From positions 554,933 through 618,932 of the forward strand of contig CAXAMN010018446.1 in assembly GCA_963970005.1 (NCBI GenBank): DNA of 64,000 bases, in the 5' to 3' direction. The notes beneath the pieces are model-generated. The model was not told the origin of the DNA. It did not search any database and saw only the letters and a list, made by a program, of their open reading frames with translations. The position numbers were made by a program, and so were the translations under genes. Origin of the DNA: Durusdinium trenchii (taxonomy: Eukaryota > Sar > Dinophyceae > Suessiales > Symbiodiniaceae). Positions 53,066-62,751 of this stretch are shown here, piece after piece; within the stretch, counting starts at the first letter, position 1, and the number at the start of each line of letters is the position of its first letter.

Positions 53066-54268
53066 TTTGGATGGCCCAGATCCGGAGAACACACGTCCGA
53101 CGTATCTCCATCTCCAGCTGACTCCAGCCAGGGTTGGCTTTTTGGGGGTGCCGACAGTAGAGGGGACCACTCAACGAAGTAACGCCATGTGTGTGTGTGT
53201 GTGTGCGTGTGCGTTACATCCCCGACAGTGGAGCAAAATAAGCTGTCAACGAGAGCGCTGCTTGGTTGGCTTCCCAGTGGTACGGTAACTCTAGTAGTAA
53301 AGGTGTATTGTGGCAACTTGCATGTTTCTCGCAATATGTGCATTGTTCGTTGATAGTTGATTGATATATTGATTGAAATTTGATTTACTGATTGAATTTG
53401 ATTGCTTGATTGATTGAGTGAGTGAGCGAGTGAGTGAGTCAGTGAATGAATGGTCTAGAAATGCAAACAAAACATGACAGCGGTGGTACAAGGCATGACA
53501 CTACAAGAAACAGAGTCTATCCGGATCGGTGCACCACAGGCGATTGCTACTGGCCTTCCCCATCAATTCTTCCTCATTTTGCATTCCCACCATTAATTAA
53601 TCCTGGTCCAACATAAACTGTCGGGACTTGTGATACGACATATATATATATATATATGCAATGCATGTGTGCGTGTGCGCGCATTAAACTAGGGACGATC
53701 AAAGATGCCATGGCCTGGCTGGGTGACTGGTAAGGGGTCGGAACGCCTGGGATGTCTCCCAGTAGGTCTCCATAGGTTTGAGCTGGAGTCTCCAAAGTAT
53801 GGGAGATGACGCATCGATGACCCTGTAATAACAAAGGTACTTGATGGTACTTGTACCATCTTGTACCCATTTTCAGAGGTACGAACTGAGACTCCAGGTA
53901 CATGGATAGTCTGAGATAGGGAATAGGTATCGATAGGGTCATGTCCAATTTTCTCTTGCACTTGGTATGGCATATTCACATACATTGACCCCTTTTGAAC
54001 CACTCCAATGTTTGTATATGCCAGTCCCAGACAGGCCGCGTCACGGCCGGTCAACATGTTGACGAACAGCTGAGTTTGAATGAATTTGTCTAGCTTCTCA
54101 GAAGTCCTTCTTTTAGATTGAGCTTGGTACGCTAGTTGAACAGGACGGAGCTGTGGGCTATGTTTGGCTTATGTTTTTGTTTTCAGCGTCCAGTGGGTTC
54201 TTACAGTAACACAATATTTGACACATCAGAGTCATCAACTTCAAGTAGACTTGTTGTTGCATTGCCCT
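53066..54268. other. no gene; simple repeats and family A fragment
   Basis: (GT)n at 53190-53206, GAGTGAGTGAGC-type repeat at 53415-53445, (TA)n at 53640-53657, and the right half of a family A element at 53965-54030. At 53870-53898 AGAGGTACGAACTGAGACTC recurs near 24113 and, inverted, at 55846. Confidence 0.45.
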
Positions 54269-54378
54269 AAGAATCCGGACCCTCAAAAGCAAGGGTTTGG
54301 TTCGGGGCGAAGTGATTTCTCTGTGAAAAAGAGGGTTCGAGCCCTGCGAAGAGGTCGGGTCCGTTCAGATCCTTAGGG
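54269..54378 (+). mobile_element. family F element, best ends
   Basis: CCTAAGAATCCGGACCCTCA on the left, GGGTCCGTTCAGATCCTTAG on the right. Interior CAAGGGTTTGGTTCGGGGCG and GGGTTCGAGCCCTGCGAAGA. Confidence 0.7.
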
Positions 54379-55571
54379 TGGCTTTGTTGCAATGTCGGAA
54401 CTCATCCGTCTTGGAGCAAGCATCAACTGCTTTGGCCTGGCTGTGTTTCACAGCATATCCAGTCAGTGGGTCACCTGAAAACCTTTTGGGTTTCGTGGTT
54501 TCCCCACTAAACAAGAACAGGCTGAAGGAGGGACCAAACGGAGGGAACTTCCGTGAACCTTTCCGTCGGAAAACTGAAGGAGTCAGACCGTCATTCAGAC
54601 CTTTTGCAAACTCTTGGAAGAGCTCGACGTCTGATTGGAGCCCTTCAACAATGTCGCATCTGACATTCTTTGACGTGGCTGCGTTGACCGAAGGCTGCGT
54701 TTCATGCGTTTCGGGTCTTGATTGTAGCAAACAATATCTTCTACATACCACATGTTGCAAGGGTAGTATCAGTATCAAGTTCAACAGCTCTATGACACCT
54801 ATAGTTCAAAAGGATTCAAAAGGCTGCCCCATTAAAAAATGGACCCCCCCAAGATTTGTTGAAAGATGTTGAAAGAAAATGTGTGTGTCTCTGCTCCAAC
54901 TTGAAGCCAAGGAAACCAAGTCCTTTCTTTGTCTAAAATAGTCGAAGGTGTTGCCGGCCGTCCACCATACAAAAAGCAAAACACTAAAAGCCACTGAGTA
55001 TTCTTGCAACCACCAGCAGAAAGCTGCGGACAAGAAAAACACCCACATGCCTCGTCGCTCTCGACTCACCATGTCGCTGTTGCGATAAGGCCGGTGAAGA
55101 AGGTCTTGCAACGGGAAGTGGAGGCCCAAGACGACACGTGTGAACAATGCATCAGTTTCAGTTGGTGATGTGTATATATATAAGTATATATATATATGAA
55201 TCCCACAATGTAGGTAAATATGCCATACATGGAGCGTTTGGGTATGTCTGGGTATAGGTGTATATATATATAGTTTTATCCGGGCCATGTTTTATTTGCT
55301 TGTTCAGAAGGCAATGTGCGGGGGCTTGGACCCGTTTGTGTGACTTTGGTAATCTTTGGTATCAGCCAAAGTTTGTTTGTTTTTTTAGCCTTGACACGTT
55401 TTGTAAAACCGGCTAGTGTTGCGTTGCGCTCAAATGTGTTTGGTGCCTTGTGGATCCTTGTGGCATGAACTTTTCTTGGGGCACAACTGCTAAGCAGTCA
55501 AAAGTGCCAGTTGCAGAGCTTTACCACTGTTCCCGGTAGCCTTAGACGTTGGCATAGATTGAGTGTAATTT
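54379..55571. other. open frames on both strands, no call
   Basis: 54378-54872 (+) and 54365-54784 (-) are both open for over 130 codons. The - frame has a plausible helix (VEGLQSDVELFQEFAKGLND). Neither has supporting motifs. A family A right half lies at 55200-55242 between (TA)n runs. Confidence 0.3.
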
Positions 55572-55835
55572 TTGAAGGATCCTTCCTGTATGCTTTTCAT
55601 ACGTGTGCAAGAATCAACACATTGGACGGTACCTACAAAACCAAACAGTTTTATAGAAAATGACACATTGTCCAGTGATGCATACCCAAATTGTCCATTG
55701 GTTGTTCAACCCCATGTGGGATTTGAGGTTCTCTTCACAACTACTGTAGAACTACTATACACCCAGATGCACCATTCACAGCTTGTTGGATTCCACAAAG
55801 TCAAGAGATTGATGAGGACGACCCCTGAAAACCCT
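55572..55835 (+). CDS. open frame, unrecognised
   Basis: About 85 codons read as a plausible soluble protein (SFIENDTLSSDAYPNCPLVV, then FEVLFTTTVELLYTQMHHSQ). After 55840 the frame runs into a dispersed repeat (CTCAGTTCGTACCTCGGAAA), so that part is not coding. No ATG at its start other than within the frame (codon for MLFIRVQ at about 55587). No domain recognised. Confidence 0.25.
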
Positions 55836-55926
55836 AACTGGTGTCTCAGTTCGTACCTCGGAAAATGGGTAGTCTCGTACCTGTTTTTTGTTTAGGTCAT
55901 GTCCCATGTTCTAAAGATACATACTG

Positions 55927-56031
55927 CCAGGGGCCCCACACGGCCCATCAAAAACCTGGTTGTACCTAGCAAAAAGCATGGCTTTTGTATGTGAAAACCT
56001 TGTTTTTGTTTCGTTTGGTGGGGCCCCTGGT
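55927..56031 (+). mobile_element. family B hairpin element
   Basis: CCAGGGGCCCCACACGGCCC to GGTGGGGCCCCTGG, with GCAAAAAGCATGG and TTTTGTATGTGAAAACC inside. Confidence 0.8.
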
Positions 56032-56643
56032 GGAGACTCCAGGTCTCTGGTTCGGACGTTTCGGTCTCTCGGTCTCGTGGTCGGTAGGTGCCCACCGTCC
56101 AGTGGGAGGAGCGCTTCGTTGGGAGAGCCCAGAAGGGACCGGCACCGTTGGGGCAGGTCGTGCTTCGTCTCCCCCGGTGCACAGCACCGAGCGAGCGAGC
56201 TCGAACGGTGCAGGGCACGAGCGAGAATGTGTTGAAAAGATGGTCAGGGCACCTGGTTTGGGAGTGTAAAAGTATGTGTTTCATCCGTAAAACAATGTAA
56301 GACAGCTTGGGTCTTTGGTAAAAGACCATCACAAAAACGGTTGGCCAAGAATCCCACGGGTGCGCAGGAGGCCTTCGGGGTTTTCGGGCCGAAGCTGTAA
56401 GGCATGAAGAGTTTCTGCTCCATTGACTGGTGCGACTCGTAGGGAATGCGAGAAATGACCTTGATCACCTCCTTCCTAAGAGAGTCCACCAGGGGTCTAC
56501 GCTTTCGTCGCTTTCCTCGCTTTCGTCGACCAACGGACTCTGGGGAACGAGCTCCAGTGGACGCCCAACCCTTGGTGTCGACTGGGCGACACCGTGGTAC
56601 CAAAGGTGGGACGACCGGGTGGGTTTAGTGGACGACTGGAGCC

Positions 56644-56752
56644 CTACCAGGGGCCCCACATGGCCCATCCAAAACCGGGGTTTCCCTAGCAAAAAACCTG
56701 GCTTTTGTATGTGAAAACCTTGTTTTTTTTAGGTTTTGAGGGCCCCTGGTAG
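56644..56752 (+). mobile_element. family B hairpin element, perfect 13-bp ends
   Basis: CTACCAGGGGCCC at the left and GGGCCCCTGGTAG at the right are exact inverted repeats. Interior GGGGTTTCCCTAGCAAAAAA and TTTTGTATGTGAAAACCTTG. Confidence 0.85.
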
Positions 56753-58594
56753 GGTATGCACAATGTAGACTCTCCCCTTCACCAGGCTTGAGGGTGATTC
56801 ATCATTGGTCTAGATTAGACCGAGGCCTATTTGTTCAGCGATGAACTTGGCACGCATCCATTAATTTCTGCATGCATTGTTACTGGGAAATAGATAGCCT
56901 TGAGACCTCTAGAAGATAGTCTTTGGAGTGTTGTGTGTGTGCTTTTTCTACAAGCCGGAATGTTGAGATGGCCTGAAAGAAAGGCTTATATAGCAAGATC
57001 TACCCATGTTCTATTGTGATTTTTGTGACATAAGTTGGAAAAGAGAAGATGCGTCATCGATGGCCTTTTGTTCCAACCTCGTTTTGAATAATACTTGTTT
57101 AATCTTCGGATGAGCCCACCAGTAAATCAAACTCATGACCCTCACAGCATATTCCTTGAGCGTTTTAGTTTATCTTAAAGGTATATGTGATGTTTGGCAT
57201 TTTCTAGCGGAAGGTGTCACCCATTCGACGCAGTGTTCAATTCCGGTGCTTGCCGTAACTTGGTGCTCAACACATATTGGTTGGTGCTTTCTCTCCTGTG
57301 TGTCCCATGACCTGTAACATCCTCAAACAGTCAAACATATCACTATGTTTGAGAAAGGCCTTTACTAATCGGCATGATGCACTGTTACGGGGAATGGGAT
57401 TCCCAAGAAAGGCAATGGATCCTTTAAACATATCAGAAATATGACCTGTCAGGACCTGTCAGTACCTGTTGGTCGATGTGTTCTCGGATGTGTGTTGGTC
57501 GGGGCGTTGGATGGCACCTGATCTTTATCAGGACCCTCCTGTCGGGGTGTCTATTTATAGCCCCTTAGCTGTTAAGGGGTGTCCATTCACCACCCCTTGG
57601 AGGGTTCTGGTATGTATACGCATATTCCAGATATGGAATATATTTTTCTTGATCTACATCCAGCTGTTCAAGGACAACTGGATCAAGGACATACCCTGTG
57701 GGTGGATTCACATGGCAAACCAGTCTTTTGGCCGTCCAGTCTTGTGATTCGAAGCTGCAGCTGCCGTCCGTCATCCATCCACCTTTGACGCCGGAAAATG
57801 GACTTCTACCAGGGTTACTTGTGATTGCCTGCTACCGAAATCGTTCACTCCCTCCTCTCTCAAGTGGAGGGCGAAAGGGGATCACCGGTGGACTGGAGGG
57901 ACTGGTCCCGCTCCGCTCTTGGGGGGGGCATGTCAACGAACAAACCGGTGCAAGCTTGCATACCTCCTTTGGTGTTTGGGGAGACTTCAGTGGCTGAAGT
58001 GACCTGAGGGATGACTTGAAAACCCGTTCAAGGCATGTGTTTAGAATAGAAGCGGAAAGCTGACCCCTGCAAGGCCATGTTTTGTCAGTAATACAGTAGG
58101 GCCCATCTATTTGGGCTGATGACACCGTCACACCAACCAAAGGCAAACCTTTGCCAATTTCTAAATCTAATCTATATACTCTCCCTGGAACTAACATGGA
58201 AGTGGAACACCACCTGTTTGTAGTGGAAAATGCTTCCACCAGGGAGTGTACGACATCGCCAGACCGTCACCACTCCGGCAGCCCTTCACAGCCGCTGGCC
58301 GTCCAGCAGCACGGCGGGCTGCCGCGCCACCGGCGGTCCAGCGGCCGTGGCAAGGCCGGAGTTCAAAGCATCGGCTGTTAAAGGATCATGCGCATGAGAT
58401 GGAAGGCCATTCGTATGCCATTCGATGGAGGTCAGGTATATGGAACTATGGAAACACCATGATAGGTGTGGAGAGTGTGCATCAACGAACATGGTCCCAT
58501 ATCTTATGTCCACTTTTATAAAGACAACATTTAGTATGGTGTTGTTCTGCAAGAAACACTACCAGAAAATAAATGATACCCCAGAACTTTTGCA
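56753..58594. other. no confident gene
   Basis: No element family found. Open frames at 57469-57997 and 58246-58520 switch frame and strand without motifs. The 58290-58340 stretch is rich in GGCGGTCCAGCGGCC-like palindromes. Confidence 0.35.
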
Positions 58595-58731
58595 CCGGGT
58601 CCAGTACAAAACTGGTCCCTCATTTCCTCGTGGTAACCGCGCCGATGGAGCGTTTGGAGAAGCTCAGCAAACAAGTGCCCAGCGATGATTTGTTTGCTGA
58701 ACGTGTCGCTGAGAATGAGGGATTTCATTAG
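58595..58731 (+). CDS. short C-terminal-like frame, unrecognised
   Basis: Reads VTAPMERLEKLSKQVPSDDL and FAERVAENEGFH before TAG at 58729-58731, an amphipathic charged segment. The opposite strand is also open and helical (MKSLILSDTFSKQIIAGHLF), so strand assignment is not certain. No start codon or domain seen. Confidence 0.25.
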
Positions 58732-59306
58732 ATGTTGAAAGACCTGAAGTTGCAACCTTTATATGTGGTACATGCGGGATAGGCGATAAAGGTTCCCCTC
58801 CTCTTTAGAGATTTCATGGAGGTCCAGGGTTTAGACCGCTGCGTGGTTTTAAACAGTTTCCCCTCCCGGGGCCCAAAGAAACACCTCGTGGATTCTGAGT
58901 TTATGAGACGAACTCCTCGCTCGGGCGGGGTAGTTCGAACCAGACAAGAAGGACCAATCGTGGTGTGTTCAATCGGTGAATTGTGGTGTCCCTAAGAAAC
59001 CAATGGCAAAGGTTTGGGAACCGGGTCCCAAGATCTTGTCAAATCCTCAAACCCTTGTCCAATCCAGCTTATCAAACACATAGGCTTTGGTGACCAGCGG
59101 TTCCAACATGCACAATAGACCGAATTCGTTGACCCGTATACTTCTTTATCTCGTGCCCTTAGTCCAAGGCCTCCGGCCGGCTCAACACCTCGTGCGGGTG
59201 GAACCCTCGGTCGACTGAGCGGTCGACTCAGTGGCTGAAGTGCCGTGAGGGTTGGTAAAAATGTTCAAACCTGAAACATGCCCAAACCTGGAGAATTATG
59301 TTGGAC
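58732..59306. other. no gene seen
   Basis: 59000-59050 repeats 52532-52575 (AAACCAATGGCAAAGGTTTG, AAGATCTTGTCAAATCC). Otherwise featureless. Confidence 0.4.
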
Positions 59307-59405
59307 CCTAAGGCTCCAGTCGTACCTCCTTAGAAGGTATGACTGGACCCTCTAAACCCACCCCAGTCCCACCTTCGAAACGAAGGTCCGACTGGAGCCC
59401 TAGGG
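59307..59405 (+). mobile_element. family C element, most complete copy
   Basis: CCTAAGGCTCCAGTCGTACC on the left pairs with GGTCCGACTGGAGCCCTAGG on the right. Internal GAAGGTATGACTGGACCCTC, TAAACCCACCCCAGTCCCAC and CTTCGAAACGAAGG (a small hairpin) lie between. Confidence 0.75.
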
Positions 59406-59588
59406 TTAATGTTTTCCCAGCTCCTTCAAAGCCAAGTTGAGTCTTCGGATGATCTTGAGGGATCAGGCCGCCCATCGTCGCCTGGGATGTCCAATCTCGT
59501 CGCCTGGGAGGTTTGGGTCGGGAGCCAGATGGACCCGTCGGGAGCCAGATGGAACGGAGTGTCGCTTATGGGACTGGAAACCCTACAT

Positions 59589-59741
59589 CTAGGGGCCCCA
59601 CATGGCCCATACAAAAACCTGGTTTTCCCCAGCAAAAAACATGGTTTTTGTATGTGAAAACCTTTGTTTTTCATGGTGCATTGGGGTGGGGGTCTGTCTG
59701 GGGTGGCACATCTTCCAGTCCCAGACCGGTCGTCGTGTTTG
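59589..59741 (+). mobile_element. chimaera of family B left part and family A right part
   Basis: 59589-59681 is a good family B left part (TAGGGGCCCCACATGGCCCA to TTTGTTTTTCATGG). In place of the expected TTTTGAGGGCCCCTGGTAG it continues with family A sequence (GGGGTCTGTCTGGGGTGGCA, then GGTCGTCGTGTTTGGG). The junction is abrupt. Confidence 0.7.
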
Positions 59742-60035
59742 GGCACGAAATCCATCCGTCTCACCTCCCAGTGTGCTTCATCTTCCAGTCACCGCCACTG
59801 GGGTTCGTCGCCGGGGGTCGGGCACAGGTACTGGGCAGCTTCACGGATGAGTCGCACGTGCGGCGCAGCCTGGAAGGCGCGGCGAGACGGACGGCGAGAC
59901 CGGTCAGCAGCGGGGAGCTCGTCGGGCAGAGAGCCATGAGGTCCGCCCTTTGGAGTAGGTAAAAGGCCAACTCTAGGGAGAGCCCAGAATAGATGATGGT
60001 GTATACTCACCCAGATCATCTATTTATGTATGGAA

Positions 60036-60142
60036 TACCGGGGGCCCGACAAACCATCAAAAACCTGGTTTTCCCTAGCAAAAAACATGGTTTTTGTATG
60101 TGAAAACCTTTGTTTTTTCATGGTTTTGAGGGCCTCTGGTAG
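60036..60142 (+). mobile_element. family B hairpin element
   Basis: TACCGGGGGCCCGACAAACC to GAGGGCCTCTGGTAG, with the standard interior. Confidence 0.8.
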
Positions 60143-60428
60143 TTAATGTATACATTAGTATCATACATGGGGTAAATGTTCATGTATAACTATTCCACAT
60201 ATCTAGCACTAGAGATCTGGGGCATTCACAGTGGTAGAGATCTCGAATAGCGCATCAATTGTGCTGTCTGGGATAGTTTCGCACGTATGTCCTGGTTCGT
60301 TTCTGATTTGTTTATTAGCCCTAAGGGGCAGGGATGAAGCCGCCCCCAGATGCAGTGGGGCGGGAACCCCTTGCCCAGAAATGCGTTTTTCCTGTCGTTC
60401 AGCGCTTTGCAGCGCTTGCAGTCGTGTC

Positions 60429-60441
60429 CGTAGCTCAAGGG
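60429..60441 (+). other. possible relict of dinoflagellate spliced leader
   Basis: TCCGTAGC joined to TCAAG. This equals the 22-nt dinoflagellate leader with its middle nine bases (CATTTTGGC) missing; the missing piece is bounded by GC on both sides, as expected for slippage. It lies 159 bases before the ATG of the decayed gene at 60600, in the same orientation. Only 13 bases match, so chance is possible. Confidence 0.3.
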
Positions 60442-60599
60442 CCTGCCAATGCGGGCTCGTTCCACTTACGTGGGACAGAGTGACCACCTGTCCGAGGCTT
60501 GCCGGAGCCCCAGTTCGGTGTGGGTATCAGCCCCTCTCAGTCGAGGCTGCTGCAGAGGCAGCCACGCTGGGCCCTTTCTCTTGTGTCAGTCGAGCAATC

Positions 60600-62342
60600 A
60601 TGGTTCTCGCGGACACATTGGGTGCAGACGAGACTCAGAAGGCTCTCATTGCCCAGGTTGCTCTGGCCGTCACCTCTGGTGTCCAGATTGAGTCGCATAG
60701 ATGGGAGGGTCGTTATGCAAATATGATTGCCGCGTGCTTTCGTGATGCAGGGCTCCCTTTTGGCACTGTCTTTTATGAGGTCAACCCTGAGACTGGCTTC
60801 TCCCACTTGATTGCAGGGCCTGAGGTTGAACTCCCCGCGTATTTGAAAGTGACCGTCACGGCGGAGAGCGTAGGCGCTGGGGGATGTTGCTGGGGCCATG
60901 TTTAAGTTCTTCCTCATGTTGAATATCAACCCCGTCCGCTTCATCGGACTTGCACCACAGGTCCTTTCCTGCTCGGCAACCGAGCAGCCATCGACTTGGC
61001 CTCCGGGCACAAGCGAGGTGCCGCTGCCATTGAAGCTGTTGACGGTCCTGTTGTGGTGAAAGCCTTTCGGTCAGAGCCTGCAGCCTCAAGCTTGGGGTAC
61101 TTGCTGCCAATTGGACATACCCACGGTCAGCTGGCAACGCCTCCGGTCATGTGTTTAAGGGCGCTGCTGATTTGGCCCTTTTCCTGCGAGTGATTTATGG
61201 ACTGACACTCGTGGTCAATGCCCTGAGTCACTTGGCACAAGTCGCAGCTGATGCGACACTGGCTTCTGCCATTGACCAAGTGATCGACACTTTGGCGTTG
61301 GACGCTTTTGCCACCTTTACCCCGAAGCCGGCCGACCTTTTGCTATGGGCCATGGTGCGGGTCGGTAATCAAAGCTGCTGCCCGAGCATGCCAAGGAGTG
61401 TGTGGGCGGCCAAACTTTTACGACTGGGAATGGATGGTTCCTACCTTTTGCTGTTGGCAGGCTTATTGGCCTCAACCAAACCAGCTCTTGCGGTTTGCGG
61501 CATTTTGCTTTGTTTGGGCACTGCCGAGGACGTTCGCAAAGTTTTCGCTCTGACAGCGTTGAACTTCCCAAAGATGTCGCTGGCCAAGCTTGAGCATGAT
61601 TCAGTCAAAGACCGCATTGTCGGCGGTGAGCTGTGGCCTGTGACTTGTACTTTTGAAGCTGGCAAGGCTGTGGTAAGGCTGGATTCCTGGCTGCTAATAT
61701 CCAATGGCCCTCGCTGCTATTAGTCAGATTTTGGACACTTCTTGGGTGCTCTTGCCTTTCTTTTGTGTCATCCTGGCTTTGTATGGGATAGGTCGCCCCA
61801 CCTGGGACAGGCACCGTGTGCTTTGGAGCATCAGCATGGAGGTCTCCACTCTGCCTCCGTGCAACACTCTGCTGGTGCGACACAAACCTCGCCCCTGGTA
61901 CACAGTCGAGCGGTGCTTTCAAAGCCACCCCCGTGTTTTCAGATTGCGTTCTTTTGGATCACATGGTGATTTCATACCCATTCTAGTATGGCTTGGAAGT
62001 GGGTGCAATGTTGCCTTACTAGAGGCATGAGCGGCAAGGAAGGATCTGCTCTACTTCGAAGTGTTGAACAGGGCCAGGTTGGCCCGGGGGCAGTAGCGTC
62101 TAATGCTTGGATCACGCAGGTGATAGCTTCGTCGCGCAGAGAAAGTCGTTGACATCCTGCCCACAGGGTTCCCAGATCCCATGGGCGCCGTGGTGAAATA
62201 CAAGCTGGCCCCCAGCATCAATGTGGCTCGTCCCTTGAAACTGGCCAACCCTTTGGCCTCGGCCTTGCAAAGCGCCACCATAGAGGGACGTCCTCCAGAC
62301 GTCACGTTTGGTGCTTGGATGGCCATACCTGGTTGTAACTAG
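60600..62342 (+). pseudogene. decayed ~580-codon gene, unrecognised family
   Basis: Protein-like sequence runs on the + strand in pieces. Frame 0, 60600-60870, starts with ATG (VLADTLGADETQKALIAQVA, then NMIAACFRDAGLPFGTVFYE). Frame 1, about 60880-60955, contains MFKFFLMLNINPVRFIGLAP. Frame 0, about 60960-61140, contains NRAAIDLASGHKRGAAAIEA. Frame 2, 61145-61723, is an uninterrupted run (RVIYGLTLVVNALSHLAQVA, SYLLLLAGLLASTKPALAVC, LAKLEHDSVKDRIVGGELWP). Frame 0 from the ATG at 61704 to 62342 has in-frame stops at 62028, about 62094 and 62121-62126, but clearly resumes (KDLLYFEVLNRARLARGQ, AEKVVDILPTGFPDPMGAVV, KYKLAPSINVARPLKLANPL) and ends GAWMAIPGCN then TAG. No splice signals explain the shifts. 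A possible leader relict precedes it, which would fit a retroposed mRNA. It has hydrophobic segments but no domain I recognise. Confidence 0.5.
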
Positions 62343-62544
62343 TTGGCTAGTTTAAGGTTGACGTTGGCTCGGTTGCGTCATGGTTGGCTCAAATGTGTAA
62401 ACTCATTTAGGCAACTTGCCAGGGACCAGTTTAGCGAGCTTACGCGGACCTGGTTGTTCTGTTTGTAAACTATAGGTTGTGGTACTTGTCGCTAAGTCAG
62501 CTAAACTGGCCAAACTGGCATCGCACGTTGTTTATGTCATCTAC

Positions 62545-62751
62545 ATGTTTGAAAACAAACGTGCGCCAAAGCATTTTTCCCGATACCCAGCTTCAGTTGA
62601 GATGGAGCTGCGCATACTGTTTGCTGCCCTCGCAGCTGTAATGTCTATAGCTTCAGTCGAGCTGACATCCCGGTTGCCGCCACTACAACCGGATCTTTTC
62701 TCACCGTTGTGGAGTGGAGAGGGAATGAAAAAACCGCGACTGTTTCTATAG
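62545..62751 (+). CDS. 68-codon ORF, unrecognised
   Basis: ATG at 62545 to TAG at 62751. Reads MFENKRAPKHFSRYPASVEM, a hydrophobic stretch (LRILFAALAAVMSIASVEL) and a proline-rich end. It begins about 200 bases after the decayed gene and may be unrelated. The hydrophobic run could be one membrane segment. No motif identifies it. Confidence 0.25.
   Translation: MFENKRAPKHFSRYPASVEMELRILFAALAAVMSIASVELTSRLPPLQPDLFSPLWSGEGMKKPRLFL

Noticed and set aside
52705-53343. 212-codon frame on the - strand
   Set aside because: Low-information composition with a poly-TH run from the GT repeat; the + strand carries the recognisable VPVPQ-type reading.
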